A DNA stretch of 60,359 nucleotides from Saprospiraceae bacterium UBA7328 (GCA_002471345.1 DKPS01000226.1:1-60359), one strand, 5' to 3'; positions 29,587-39,131 are shown, counted from the first letter of the stretch. Numbers and translations are program-made. The notes: generated by a model from the letters alone, not told the origin.

Positions 29587-30190
29587 CTTCTTTTTTTAGT
29601 TGATAACACAAGCTTGCTCTTTTTAAGCCAAAAGCTCTACCGTTCTTTGCTTCATAATTTATATACAGAATGCCATTTTCTCTCCATGCTTGTTGAAGTC
29701 CCTGTTCTTTTCCATTTACAATGGTTGTTTTTTTAAATATCTGACCATTCGAGTACCAAAGTTTCTGGATTCCATGGGTAACTCCATTCACATAGTGTGA
29801 CTCTTTGACTAATGTTCTGTAGGAGTGAGGAGACCATACTTTCAGAACTCCATCTAATCTGTTTTTCTTGTAAAATGCCTCTTTTCTAATAGTGCCATCT
29901 GGATACCAAAATTCTGCTTTCCCTTCCTTTCTTCCTTCATAATAGCCTATATTTTCGGACATTCTTCCATTTTCATGATGTGAAATGGATTGTCCAGAGA
30001 AGGGTACATTTCTATAATACCATTGACCCTTTTCTGGTATTAAAACTATTGAGTCTCTAGATATTTTAATATCAGGTACGATTGTATTGTACTCAACAGT
30101 TTTGCTGAAAGATTCAAACAATGGACTTGAACCTAACCAGCAAACCATCAACAGAGTAGAGAAGTATTGAAAAATCTTAATTAATTGCAT
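29570..30190 (-). CDS. Exported MORN-repeat (YwqK-like) protein
   Basis: This protein of about 206 residues has an N-terminal signal (MQLIKIFQYFSTLLMVCWLG) followed by five or six MORN-type repeats such as YYEGRKEGKAEFWYPDGTIR and NGVTHGIQKLWYSNGQIF. I chose the ATG at 30190 because it begins the signal peptide directly. An in-frame ATG at 30217 adds nine residues. The repeats form a beta-sheet binding surface with no catalytic residues. The C-terminus, GLKRASLCYQL, ends the last repeat with a cysteine. It sits between the YHYH and SCO1 genes with overlaps on both sides. Confidence 0.75.
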   Translation of the reverse strand: MQLIKIFQYFSTLLMVCWLGSSPLFESFSKTVEYNTIVPDIKISRDSIVLIPEKGQWYYRNVPFSGQSISHHENGRMSENIGYYEGRKEGKAEFWYPDGTIRKEAFYKKNRLDGVLKVWSPHSYRTLVKESHYVNGVTHGIQKLWYSNGQIFKKTTIVNGKEQGLQQAWRENGILYINYEAKNGRAFGLKRASLCYQLKKEDVQYE

Positions 30191-30929
30191 TTGGAATTCC
30201 TTGATAATCTCCACCAAAAATTAGAATATGGGTACCTGTGTAAAATTCATTTATTATGTGATAATGATACTCAGATTCATTAGTGTGCTGAGTAACAGAT
30301 GAATGCCCACCAGAAACATCTAGGTCAGTGGGATAACCATTTGTAGCATGGCATTTTCTACCATAGATAAAAAAGCCATCTGCCATAATACCAACCAAAT
30401 TTGTATCATTATTGCTAAGTGGAGAAGGTTCTAAATGATAATGATATACACCTGGACCTATATGTCCACCAGCATGATCAATACTCACAATAGCATTGGA
30501 AAGGGGGCCATTACCTTCTTCTCCGTTAAATATTGCAGCTCCACTTACAGATATTCCAATAGGACCAAGTCTGGTGGAACTGGTTGAGGCGGCTTTTTGA
30601 GGATCTGCAGATATCCTCAATGTAGCCGATGCATCAAAATTAGGAATAATGGAAGGTGTAGTATTAACATTTGGCTCATCTAGATACATCTCATGACCTT
30701 CACCCCAATAGGTGGTTGTGTGGTTAGGCATTCCATTTGTCTCTATTACAAATTCAGAACCGTCCATGTAAATATCTGTGTTGTTTTCATCGAACTCTGC
30801 AAATGCGGCATGGAGGGTGGCTTCTTGATCAGGATCTGTAATAGAAGGACCGCTGTCATTATCACTATTACATGATAACATACCAAATAAGGTGATGAGA
30901 ATAAAATTGAAAAATATTGTGCCCTGCAT
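30177..30929 (-). CDS. YHYH-domain lipoprotein
   Basis: This 250-residue protein has a lipoprotein signal (FNFILITLFGMLSC, then an Asp/Ser-rich linker). Its domain is named after the repeated YHYH motif, seen here in GVYHYHLEPSP and ESEYHYHIINEF, with GGHIGPG and GIMADGFFIYGRK between. The histidine clusters suggest metal binding, but no biochemical role is known to me. It overlaps the MORN gene by 14 bases. With SCO1 next in line, a role in copper handling outside the cytoplasm is an inference from context. Confidence 0.8.
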   Translation of the reverse strand: MQGTIFFNFILITLFGMLSCNSDNDSGPSITDPDQEATLHAAFAEFDENNTDIYMDGSEFVIETNGMPNHTTTYWGEGHEMYLDEPNVNTTPSIIPNFDASATLRISADPQKAASTSSTRLGPIGISVSGAAIFNGEEGNGPLSNAIVSIDHAGGHIGPGVYHYHLEPSPLSNNDTNLVGIMADGFFIYGRKCHATNGYPTDLDVSGGHSSVTQHTNESEYHYHIINEFYTGTHILIFGGDYQGIPNAIN

Positions 30930-31051
30930 AATTGTAGATTAATTCAGTTAAGGTGATTGGCAATTCGCCATATGCACTTTACAAAGACAGATAGCCTGAC
31001 AGTATACTGAATTAATAGTTGAATTATTTGTTAAAATATTTTGAAAAAGAA

Positions 31052-31079
31052 AGGCCTTGAAACCATTGGTCCAAGGCCT
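31052..31079 (-). terminator. Intrinsic terminator of the GMC unit
   Basis: AGGCCTTG (31052-31059) pairs perfectly with CAAGGCCT (31072-31079). On the minus strand the stem is followed by TTTCTTTTTC. It lies about 60 bases after the stop of the subunit-3-like gene. Confidence 0.75.
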
Positions 31080-31140
31080 AATATTCTTATAGGAATAAGG
31101 TATATCGCTTCCTCATTCTAGAGTATCACATTCTCTTTCA

Positions 31141-31782
31141 TCAATGAGTCCAGGCCATTTGGCCTTCTGTCATCTCCATACATGGATTATAATCCCCAGG
31201 AATTGGATCATAAGCCAAAACTTCTGTGCCAACCTGTTCTGAGGTAAAATATCCTGCCATGATCAAACCCTTTAGCTCAGAATAGTAATGTCTGAATGAC
31301 TCTGGCTCTTTTCTCTCCATTGGTCCAGCTCTCACCGGTTCTTGATCTCCTTTATCTGCTTCTTTAGCTTTCATTGCCTCTCTTCTTGCTTCATTGGCAC
31401 TATCTGCTTTGTCTTCGAGTGCTAATACTGCTTTTAACTTGTCATCCGTAGAAAGGCTCATAAATGAACCTCCTAAATCATTGCTTAAATTCTTTAAACC
31501 TGACAAAATGTGAGCTTTTTGATTAGGGCCAAAGGCATGAGCAATAACCTCATCCACAAATCTATGCGCTAATACATCTTTAGCGCCAGGAGTATCCGTA
31601 GCTGGAAGTATGGTTTCTCCTAACTCTGCAATCAATTCAATAGTGCTTTTATCAATTGCAGATGGCATCCACCCGGTTTCTGTAGGAGCTTTACAACCAT
31701 TCATCACCGCTGCTATTGTACCGGCCGAGAGTGAATAACCTAATGCTAATCCAGTGTTTCTTAATGCTTCTCGTCTATTCAT
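31141..31782 (-). CDS. Gluconate 2-dehydrogenase subunit 3-like Tat protein
   Basis: This 213-residue protein starts with a twin-arginine signal (MNRREALRNTGLALG) and a lipobox-like VMNGC. The mature part resembles gluconate dehydrogenase subunit 3, with ELGETILPATDTPGAKDVLAHRF and a final segment ending NPCMEMTEGQMAW. Such subunits accompany a GMC flavoprotein and help it fold or leave the cell through Tat. A charged insertion (KAKEADKGDQEPVRAGPMER) may be a linker. The gene starts 12 bases after the GMC gene. Confidence 0.87.
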   Translation of the reverse strand: MNRREALRNTGLALGYSLSAGTIAAVMNGCKAPTETGWMPSAIDKSTIELIAELGETILPATDTPGAKDVLAHRFVDEVIAHAFGPNQKAHILSGLKNLSNDLGGSFMSLSTDDKLKAVLALEDKADSANEARREAMKAKEADKGDQEPVRAGPMERKEPESFRHYYSELKGLIMAGYFTSEQVGTEVLAYDPIPGDYNPCMEMTEGQMAWTH

Positions 31783-31794
31783 AATTAGGTTATT

Positions 31795-33495
31795 TTAGAT
31801 GTTATTATTCAATTGATTAGTGGCGTGACTAGCTGCTCTTGCAGTAAGTGCCATGTAAGTAATAGAAGGATTTTGACAAGCAGATGAAGTCATGCATGCC
31901 CCATCAGTGACATATACATTAGGTACCGCATGAATTGCATTATCCCCATTCAGTACAGAGGTTTTTGGATCCCTGCCCATACGAGCTGTCCCCATTTCAT
32001 GAATTCCAAGCCCTGGCCCTCCAATATCGCTATATGTTCTAATGTTCTTAAATCCTGACACTTCTAACATTTCAGCAGCATTATTAGCCATATCAGCTCT
32101 CATGGCCATTTCATTCTCTCTGAATTCGCAATCAAAAGTGACGGTAGGAACACCCCATTTGTCTAGCTTGTCGTAATTCAAATACATCTTATTTCTATGA
32201 TCTGGGAGCATTTCAGCGAAAGCTGTCATACCCATTGACCATTTGCCTGGTTGCCCCATCATTTCTTTGAATTGAGGACCAGCTTTTAGTTCAGCTACCA
32301 TGCTTCCCCAGCCACCTCTTCTTGCTCCTCCTTGATAACCCCAACCTCTTAGATAGTCTTTTTTGGATGCCTGGTCACCAAGATTAGTAGTCCTTGCTAC
32401 ATAAAACCCTGTCGGTCGACGTCCTTTGTAGTACTTATCATCAAATCCATCTACTTCTGCACTTGCTCCGGTCTTGAAATGATGATCCATAAGGTTATGT
32501 CCTAATTCTCCACTGTCATTGCCCATTCCATTTGGAAAACGTTCTGACTTACTGTTCAATAATATACTTGTAGAGGCAATTGCAGATGCACAAAGGAAGA
32601 TCACTTTTGCGTAATACTCATAGGTTTCCTTAGTCTCTGTGTCTATTACATTTACACCAATGGCCTTACCTGAAGCATCATCATAGATTAATGAATGTAC
32701 AATAGAGAAAGGTCTTAATGTCATGTTTCCTGTGGCCATTGCTGCAGGAAGAGTAGAGGCTTGTGATGAAAAGTAAGCCCCATAAGGACATCCTCTTATA
32801 CACCTGTTTCTATTTTGACATTTTCCTCTACCGTTATGCGGTTGAGTAAGGTGTGCTGTCCTTCCAATAGTCATTGTCCAACCTAATGCCTTTTTGATTC
32901 TCTCTCTAGCATGTTGTTCGACACAGTTTAACTCAAAATTACCCATGAATTTTGCATCTGGTACTTGGGCTAAACCTTCATTCATTCCTTGAATACCAAT
33001 AAATTGCTCTACATAATCGTACCAGGGCTCTATATCACTATACCTTATGGGCCAGTCTACTGCTACTCCGTCCTTTGCATTAGCTTCAAAATCCATTTCA
33101 CTCCATCTATATACTTGTCTACCCCAAGTTATGGATCTACCACCTACGTGATAACCACGACACCAGTCAAATCGTTTGTCTTCATAGTACGGATGTTCGC
33201 TATCTTTAACAAACCAATGCTTCGTTGCCTGGCTTGTAGTATATCCAGTTCTACTTTGCATTGGATAGTGTTCCATTTGTTCGGCATAATCACTTCTGCC
33301 ACGCAATGGAAGATCCCATGAGTCTAAACTTGCTGTAGGGTATTCTCCATGTTTGACATCTCTTCCTCTATCAAGAACCAAAGTTTTTAATCCTTTTTCT
33401 GTTAACTCTTTTGCAGCCCAGCCTCCACTTATTCCTGATCCTACAACTATTGCATCATAAGTTACTTCTGCTTCTCCTTGTGAATTGAATAACAT
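31795..33495 (-). CDS. GMC-family oxidoreductase, gluconate dehydrogenase-like
   Basis: This 566-residue flavoprotein has the FAD dinucleotide motif VVGSGISGGWAAKEL near residue 16, the GMC segment GGRSITWGRQVYRW near 118 and a cysteine-rich CQNRNRCIRGCPYGAYF near 221. The C-terminal block runs HEMGTARMGRDP then VYVTDGACMTSSACQNPS. It oxidises sugar or polyol hydroxyl groups. It has no signal of its own and probably travels with the Tat-exported subunit 3. No cytochrome c subunit is adjacent, so the electron acceptor is unclear. Confidence 0.9.
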   Translation of the reverse strand: MLFNSQGEAEVTYDAIVVGSGISGGWAAKELTEKGLKTLVLDRGRDVKHGEYPTASLDSWDLPLRGRSDYAEQMEHYPMQSRTGYTTSQATKHWFVKDSEHPYYEDKRFDWCRGYHVGGRSITWGRQVYRWSEMDFEANAKDGVAVDWPIRYSDIEPWYDYVEQFIGIQGMNEGLAQVPDAKFMGNFELNCVEQHARERIKKALGWTMTIGRTAHLTQPHNGRGKCQNRNRCIRGCPYGAYFSSQASTLPAAMATGNMTLRPFSIVHSLIYDDASGKAIGVNVIDTETKETYEYYAKVIFLCASAIASTSILLNSKSERFPNGMGNDSGELGHNLMDHHFKTGASAEVDGFDDKYYKGRRPTGFYVARTTNLGDQASKKDYLRGWGYQGGARRGGWGSMVAELKAGPQFKEMMGQPGKWSMGMTAFAEMLPDHRNKMYLNYDKLDKWGVPTVTFDCEFRENEMAMRADMANNAAEMLEVSGFKNIRTYSDIGGPGLGIHEMGTARMGRDPKTSVLNGDNAIHAVPNVYVTDGACMTSSACQNPSITYMALTARAASHATNQLNNNI

Positions 33496-33560
33496 ATATA
33501 GTTTTTAGTTTATATTTTAAATATTGATAATCAATGATTTATATTGTTTGTTTCGATTTT

Positions 33561-34421
33561 TCAAACATCACATATCGTAATCCCTTCTGCTAATGATATG
33601 AATGGATCTTTTCTTGTCGGAATGAACTCTTGAGCTACAAAACCATCAAAGTCTTCTAGATCAGCAATAGCATTCATTATAGCCGGATAGTATAGTTCTT
33701 GGCTTTCATTAATTTCATTTCTACCAGGTACTCCTCCCGTATGGTAATGTGATATATATTTTGAATTTTCACGAATTGTTCTAATCACATCACCTTCCAT
33801 AATTTGCATATGGTAGATATCATAAAGTAATTTAAATTCTTCCATACCCAGTTTCTCACATAGTGCTGCGCCCCAGGTAGTATGATCACACATATAATCC
33901 TTATGATCTACTTTACTATTGAGGAGTTCCATGACAATTTTAATGTTGTGCTTCTTTGCCAATTTTACAACAGGATCTAATCCAATTGCGCAGTTTTCAA
34001 GTCCTGTCATATCATCCATTCCATTTCTGTTGCCAGAGAAACATATGATTTGTTCTATTCCAAGATCAGCGGCCTTGGGAATGAGATCTGTCAAATCTGA
34101 TAAAAGCTGAGCATGATTATTAGTATCACAGAATCCCTTTGATATTCCAAGTGGACTTCCATTTGCCATACCTACTTGTAGTCCAGCTTTGACTACCATA
34201 TCCCAGTTGTCTGGTCCTATAATTTCAATAGATGAAATTCCAATATCCTTACACTTGTCAATCATTTCCTCCATAGGCACTCTACTGTAACACCATTTGC
34301 ATACAGAGTGATTGATTCTTTGAGATATCGGCTTTTTTAACTTAGGAACTTGTCCTTCACATTGTATCATACTGCCTCCTGTAACTAATGCCATTGTTGA
34401 TAGAACTTGACGTCGTTTCAT
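33561..34421 (-). CDS. Exported xylose-isomerase-like TIM barrel protein
   Basis: This 286-residue protein belongs to the sugar phosphate isomerase/epimerase (AP endonuclease 2) barrel family, close to hydroxypyruvate isomerase. It has VMELLNSKVDHKDYM with the first metal glutamate near residue 163, LYDIYHMQIMEGD near 195, ISHYHTGGVPGRNE near 224 and a final glutamate in VAQEFIPTR. A Tat-like signal with a lipobox opens the protein (MKRRQVLSTMALVTGGSMIQC). It lies 65 bases before the GMC oxidoreductase and probably works on the same sugar family outside the cytoplasm. Confidence 0.87.
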   Translation of the reverse strand: MKRRQVLSTMALVTGGSMIQCEGQVPKLKKPISQRINHSVCKWCYSRVPMEEMIDKCKDIGISSIEIIGPDNWDMVVKAGLQVGMANGSPLGISKGFCDTNNHAQLLSDLTDLIPKAADLGIEQIICFSGNRNGMDDMTGLENCAIGLDPVVKLAKKHNIKIVMELLNSKVDHKDYMCDHTTWGAALCEKLGMEEFKLLYDIYHMQIMEGDVIRTIRENSKYISHYHTGGVPGRNEINESQELYYPAIMNAIADLEDFDGFVAQEFIPTRKDPFISLAEGITICDV

Positions 34422-34645
34422 CTGGTGAATTCTTATGAGTTGGAAATATATAGATTTTTTGGGTTAATGAAAGAAGAGCTCTTTGATTAGAACAATAGAA
34501 CAGGAGAATCTATTTGCTTTTTTCTCAAGATGGTGAAGATTATGGTTAAAATGCTAAAAGTCTTCACACATTAAATATGTACTGATTCTCCTATTCTAAT
34601 TAGTGATTCTAAAAAGGACAAGCTTTAAAATACTAAATTTAGTAG

Positions 34646-35647
34646 ATGGATTTAAAAATCGGATCATTAGGGGGAGGATCATGGGGAACCACAGTGGCCG
34701 CCCTTACGGCAAGGAATAGCGCTACTAAGATATGGGCAAGAAGCTCAGAAACAGTAGATGATATCAATAAGAATCATAGAAATGAAAAGTATCTACCTGG
34801 AGCTAATTTGCCTAAATCTTTAGTGGCATGCAATACGATTACTGAAACCGTAAAAGATGCAGATGTTATTGTAATGGGAATTCCTGCCCAAAATTTTCGA
34901 AGTGTGTTAAGGGATGCTAAACCTTTTATTAGACCATGGGTGCCTATTATAAGCCTAGCTAAAGGATTAGAAATGGGTACTAAAATGAGAATGACAGCTG
35001 TCATTGAAGAAGAAATGCAAGGCCACCCTGCAGGTGTATTGACAGGTCCAAATTTGGCAAAGGAAATTGCAGCTGGACAGGCAGCAGCAAGTGTAATTGC
35101 AATGGTGGATAATACTATTGCTCAAAGGCTTCAAAAAGTTTTTAACACAGGTCTATTTAGGGTGTATACTAACAATGATGTGATTGGATGTGAATTAGGC
35201 GGAGCTTTAAAAAATATTGTTGCAATAGCGACAGGAATGGGAGATGGAGCGAACGCTGGGGACAATACTCGATCAGCGATAATTACCAGAGGATTAGCGG
35301 AGTTGACCAGATTAGGAATAGCGATGGGAGGAAAACCAACTACCTTCGCAGGGTTAGCAGGAATGGGAGATTTAGTGGCAACCTGCTCAAGTACCAAAAG
35401 TAGAAATAGGTATGTAGGTTTTAATCTTGGACAGGGAAGAAAGATAGAAGACATCATAACTGAAATGGCTGAAGTTGCAGAAGGAGTAAAAACTTCAAAA
35501 GTTGTAATGGAATTAGCCAATGAACTTAGCATAGATATGCCTATTGCAAACTCTGTTTACAAAGTGCTGTATGAAGGGGATTCTGTGAATGATGCTTTCC
35601 GGGGGCTACTTAGAAGGGATGTGGGATCAGAAGCGGAGCCTGGTTAG
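34646..35647 (+). CDS. gpsA: Glycerol-3-phosphate dehydrogenase [NAD(P)+]
   Basis: This 333-residue enzyme reduces dihydroxyacetone phosphate to sn-glycerol-3-phosphate for phospholipid synthesis. The N-terminal Rossmann motif GGGSWGTTVAAL, ISLAKGLEMGTKMRM, GPNLAKEIAAGQAAAS and the long block GALKNIVAIATGMGDGANAG with the catalytic lysine are all present. TFAGLAGMGDLVATC then follows. Length is standard. It has its own promoter region of about 220 bases and no operon partners. Confidence 0.95.
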   Translation: MDLKIGSLGGGSWGTTVAALTARNSATKIWARSSETVDDINKNHRNEKYLPGANLPKSLVACNTITETVKDADVIVMGIPAQNFRSVLRDAKPFIRPWVPIISLAKGLEMGTKMRMTAVIEEEMQGHPAGVLTGPNLAKEIAAGQAAASVIAMVDNTIAQRLQKVFNTGLFRVYTNNDVIGCELGGALKNIVAIATGMGDGANAGDNTRSAIITRGLAELTRLGIAMGGKPTTFAGLAGMGDLVATCSSTKSRNRYVGFNLGQGRKIEDIITEMAEVAEGVKTSKVVMELANELSIDMPIANSVYKVLYEGDSVNDAFRGLLRRDVGSEAEPG

Positions 35648-35750
35648 TAACATGGGTGAGTTAGATATCTAAAATTTAATTTTGACCATTAAAGCCCATC
35701 AAATGAATTGCTCATCCTAATTCAGAGAATAATTTATGTTAGTAATTTTC

Positions 35751-36203
35751 TTAAGACTTTTCTATCTTTTGCTGTAAATAATCAGTAAGTCTGTCCTTTA
35801 GAAAATAATTCCATCCTGCCACTCCGCTTTCTCTTTTAAACTCAGGGATGTCGCTAGGATAGGGTTTAGTAATTACACTGGTTAAGGTCAAGGTGCATTC
35901 ATCAGCAGAAGGTTTTAAATCAAACTGAACATATCCATCACCATCATATTCAGCAAAATTAAAAGTGTATCTGATCATCTGACCTTCCAAGACTTCTAGT
36001 ACTTTAAACTGATGCGTGAAATCTCTGCCTTCATTTGTGAGCAAGAATGAAGTATAAAAACCTACTTCTGGTTTGAAATCAGGAATTGCTTCAAAATACC
36101 ACTGTTTCATTTCTGAGATATTCGTAAGAGCATGCCACAATTGTTCTGAAGTACAAGAAGGGTATGAGTGGGTTATGATGATTGGCTGATCTATAAGATT
36201 CAT
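35751..36203 (-). CDS. SRPBCC/AHSA1-domain protein
   Basis: This 150-residue protein looks like an Aha1-type START/SRPBCC domain. It has the opening SYPSCTSEQLWHALTNISEMKQWYFE, central strands FQVLEVLEGQMIRYTFNF and DGDGYVQFDL, and a C-terminal helix WNYFLKDRLTDYLQQKI. The fold makes a ligand-binding cavity. Function ranges from stress proteins to lipid binding, and none can be chosen here. It stands alone, divergent from the decarboxylase at 36316. Confidence 0.8.
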   Translation of the reverse strand: MNLIDQPIIITHSYPSCTSEQLWHALTNISEMKQWYFEAIPDFKPEVGFYTSFLLTNEGRDFTHQFKVLEVLEGQMIRYTFNFAEYDGDGYVQFDLKPSADECTLTLTSVITKPYPSDIPEFKRESGVAGWNYFLKDRLTDYLQQKIEKS

Positions 36204-36315
36204 AAGAGTTATGATATTATTATCCCATAAAGTTAAAAATCAGAAAACAAAGTTCTAGTCAAAAAAATAGGGAACATTTTATTACAAATGAGTCATTCAG
36301 CTTTTCTTTACAAAT

Positions 36316-37731
36316 ATGAAGTCAAATGAATTTCGAAAGCATGCACATCATTTTGTTGATTGGATGGCTAATTATATGGATGCTGTAGAGTCCTATCCCG
36401 TAAAGTCTCAAGTTGCTCCCAAAGAAATTTACGATCAGATAGAGCAAGAAATGCCTATTGAAGGAGTAGAAGTGGATCAAATATTCTCTGATTTTAAAGA
36501 CATTATAATGCCAGGGATTACCCACTGGCAAAGTCCTAATTTCTTTGCTTATTTCAATGCTAATGGCAGTGCACCATCAATACTAGCAGAGATGATCACA
36601 GCTACTCTTGGTGTTCAAGGGATGAAGTGGGATACTTCTCCTGCTTCTACTGAACTAGAAGAAAGAATGATGGAATGGCTCAGAGATGCGATGGGAATTC
36701 CGAGTGACTGGAGTGGGGTAATTCAGGACACAGGATCTACATCTACATTAGCATCGATTCTTACCGCAAGAGAGCAAAAGTCAAATTATCAAGTTAATGA
36801 AAAAGGCTTTAAGGGCTACTCAAATATGCGAGTATATTGCTCAGAGGAAACTCATTCATCCATAGAAAAAGGAGCAAAAATAGCTGGAATAGGAAAAGAA
36901 AATGTGGTGAAAATTAAGTCTGATGAGCTGCTTCAAATGTGCACTGACGACTTAGAAAAAGCTATTTTGTCGGACATCGAAAATGGATATGTTCCTTGCT
37001 GTATTGCATCCACATTAGGCACTACAGGCACCACTGCAATGGACTCTGTGGATGATGTAGGGACTGTTTCCCAAAAATATAAAATATGGCATCACATAGA
37101 TGCTGCATATGTTGGTTCTGCGCTATTACTTCCTGAATTTCAATTCCTAATAAAAGGGATAGAGAAAGCGGACAGCTTTTTTTTCAACCCTCATAAATGG
37201 ATGTTTACCAATTTTGATTGTTCTGCCTACTTCGTGAAAGATAAGAATGCACTTATTAACACCTTTGCCATACTCCCGGAATATCTGAAAACTTCAAATG
37301 ACGGTGTAGTTAATAATCATTGTGATTGGGGAGTGCCTTTAGGTAGAAGATTTAGATCATTGAAGTTGTGGTTTGTGATAAGATACTATGGCCTTAAAGG
37401 AATTCAACAAAAACTCAGAAGTCACATTGAATTAGCAAAATGGTTAGAAGTTCAGATTAATGACTCTAAAGACTTTCAAATGATTATTCCAAGGACCATG
37501 AACTTAGTTTGTTTTCACTTTAATCCTATGGAATCAAAGGATGTGCCTGCATTGAATGAGGTAAATGAAAAGCTACTTAACACACTCAATGCTTCAGGAT
37601 CTATCTATCTTACACATACGAAAGTGGATGAAGTCTACACATTACGAATGGTGATTGGCCAGACCAATGTGACACAAAATCATGTTGAAAATGCATGGAG
37701 TCACATTTTAGAATCTGCTAAAAATTTATGA
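36316..37731 (+). CDS. Group II PLP decarboxylase, aromatic amino acid type
   Basis: This 471-residue PLP enzyme resembles eukaryotic-type aromatic-L-amino-acid decarboxylase. It has WQSPNFFAYFNANGS near residue 73, GVIQDTGSTSTLASILTARE near 133, the PLP aspartate in WHHIDAAYVGSALL near 257 and the lysine in FFFNPHKWMFTNFDCSAYF near 294. Likely products are tryptamine, tyramine or phenethylamine from tryptophan, tyrosine or phenylalanine. Which one cannot be read. It has no metabolic neighbours. A second, more distant group II decarboxylase lies at 57182. Confidence 0.88.
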   Translation: MKSNEFRKHAHHFVDWMANYMDAVESYPVKSQVAPKEIYDQIEQEMPIEGVEVDQIFSDFKDIIMPGITHWQSPNFFAYFNANGSAPSILAEMITATLGVQGMKWDTSPASTELEERMMEWLRDAMGIPSDWSGVIQDTGSTSTLASILTAREQKSNYQVNEKGFKGYSNMRVYCSEETHSSIEKGAKIAGIGKENVVKIKSDELLQMCTDDLEKAILSDIENGYVPCCIASTLGTTGTTAMDSVDDVGTVSQKYKIWHHIDAAYVGSALLLPEFQFLIKGIEKADSFFFNPHKWMFTNFDCSAYFVKDKNALINTFAILPEYLKTSNDGVVNNHCDWGVPLGRRFRSLKLWFVIRYYGLKGIQQKLRSHIELAKWLEVQINDSKDFQMIIPRTMNLVCFHFNPMESKDVPALNEVNEKLLNTLNASGSIYLTHTKVDEVYTLRMVIGQTNVTQNHVENAWSHILESAKNL

Positions 37732-37743
37732 GAGAGAAATTCC

Positions 37744-38310
37744 TTATAAGAAGTCTACCTTCCCTCCATCCAGATTATAATAAGCAGGAACAATCTCAAC
37801 TTCACCTCTATCCACAAAATCTTTGATAATAGCCGATCTGCTTGCTAATTCTTGGGCTGTCAGTTTGGCGTTGACTTTTACAATGTCGTTGATTTCTGCT
37901 CCCTCTTCAGATGCTGCTAACGCAGGGGCAACATGTGATAATAAGTGATTTAAGTTATAACCGTTATCTCCTCCTGCTGCTGCTGCTGTCACTGCTCCGC
38001 AGCTCTCGTGTCCTAAAACCACTATTACTTTGGATCCGCAATGAGCCACAGCATATTCTATACTGGCCATTGATGATGTATTAGCAACATTACCTGCTAC
38101 TCTAACAACAAAAAGTTCACCTAGACCTGTATCAAATGCCAATTCAGGAACTACACGACTATCTGCACAACTGAGCACTATTGCATAAGGCTGTTGTCCT
38201 CCTACTAATGAATCGCGTCTTGTGCTATTTTGAAGTTTGCCATCCAATTGATCTGATACGAATCTGGCATTTCCATCCTTTAGCCTTTGTACTACTTCAT
38301 TATTTGTCAT
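37744..38310 (-). CDS. can: Beta-class carbonic anhydrase
   Basis: This 188-residue enzyme interconverts CO2 and bicarbonate. The zinc ligands are clear: VLSCADSRV gives the cysteine and the Asp/Arg dyad near residues 48-53, and VVLGHESCGAVTAA gives histidine and the second cysteine near 100-104. Residues GELFVVRVAGNVA fit the conserved active-site core. There is no signal peptide. The gene converges on the upstream decarboxylase, 12 bases apart, and may help use the CO2 that enzyme releases, though this is only suggestive. Confidence 0.92.
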   Translation of the reverse strand: MTNNEVVQRLKDGNARFVSDQLDGKLQNSTRRDSLVGGQQPYAIVLSCADSRVVPELAFDTGLGELFVVRVAGNVANTSSMASIEYAVAHCGSKVIVVLGHESCGAVTAAAAGGDNGYNLNHLLSHVAPALAASEEGAEINDIVKVNAKLTAQELASRSAIIKDFVDRGEVEIVPAYYNLDGGKVDFL

Positions 38311-38423
38311 GATATCTTATATTAAATTGTTTCTGAATTTTGCAAAAATAATTTTCAAAATTGAATGTCAATACATTTTTGGAAATAAATCTAATAACTA
38401 CTAATAGTTATTAACAAACGACT

Positions 38424-39131
38424 CTAAACCTCAAGTTCCTGATTTTCAATTTTGGGGTATTTCTTCATTAAAACCCATGTGACGAAACCTGGAATAATTA
38501 TAGCTTGCCAAAGAAAAAATACTAGATTGGTCCATTCACCAAATTGTTCTGTAGGGCCAGCCGGAATGAAAAGCGAGTTGCCTAGAGGGCCTGCAGAAAG
38601 AAAGACAATGCTTACTAAAATCCAGCCGAAATGTAGACCCAAAGGAGCATAAAGAGATTTAGTTTTGGCAAATGCATAGGCAAACATCCATCCTCCAGCA
38701 CCTGTTAATAGAAATACATAAATCATAGGAATAATACGCCCTCCGATCATATTGTAGCTGAACCAATGATATATTCCAAATGCTATGGCACTAAGCATAC
38801 ACCCTTTGACAATTCCAATATATCTTATCAAAATATATAATATGGCTCCGCGGAAAATGAGCTCTTCAAAAAGTGCAGCTTTCAAGGTCCACCAAGCCCC
38901 ATTAATGCCTTCATTGAATCCATAATCTGGATTCCGGATGTAATGTTCATTTTTGAGATAGGCTTGGCCAACTAAATTTATAACACAAAATATCGCCATA
39001 GGTATAAATCCCCATAAAAACTCTTTCAATCTTTGGAAAGAAGGAACTATGCCTAAGGCTGTTATATGCTCTTTCAAAACAAACCATAGAATTAACCAAG
39101 AAAGAATGAAAACTACTATAACACCTAACAT
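38424..39131 (-). CDS. CPBP-family intramembrane metalloprotease
   Basis: This 235-residue membrane protein has about seven hydrophobic segments and the CPBP (Abi/CAAX) motifs. The EELIFRGAIL pair of glutamates plus arginine lies near residue 91, then AFGIYHWFSYN with a histidine, and GLHFGWILV with the third. Members are thought to be glutamate-type membrane proteases related to Rce1, acting on prenylated or peptide substrates. No substrate is encoded nearby. Confidence 0.87.
   Translation of the reverse strand: MLGVIVVFILSWLILWFVLKEHITALGIVPSFQRLKEFLWGFIPMAIFCVINLVGQAYLKNEHYIRNPDYGFNEGINGAWWTLKAALFEELIFRGAILYILIRYIGIVKGCMLSAIAFGIYHWFSYNMIGGRIIPMIYVFLLTGAGGWMFAYAFAKTKSLYAPLGLHFGWILVSIVFLSAGPLGNSLFIPAGPTEQFGEWTNLVFFLWQAIIIPGFVTWVLMKKYPKIENQELEV

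Noticed and set aside
29570..30217. MORN-repeat protein as the antitoxin of a toxin-antitoxin pair
   Set aside because: It carries an export signal and its neighbours are YHYH and SCO1 genes, not a toxin. The YwqK antitoxin label comes only from the repeats.
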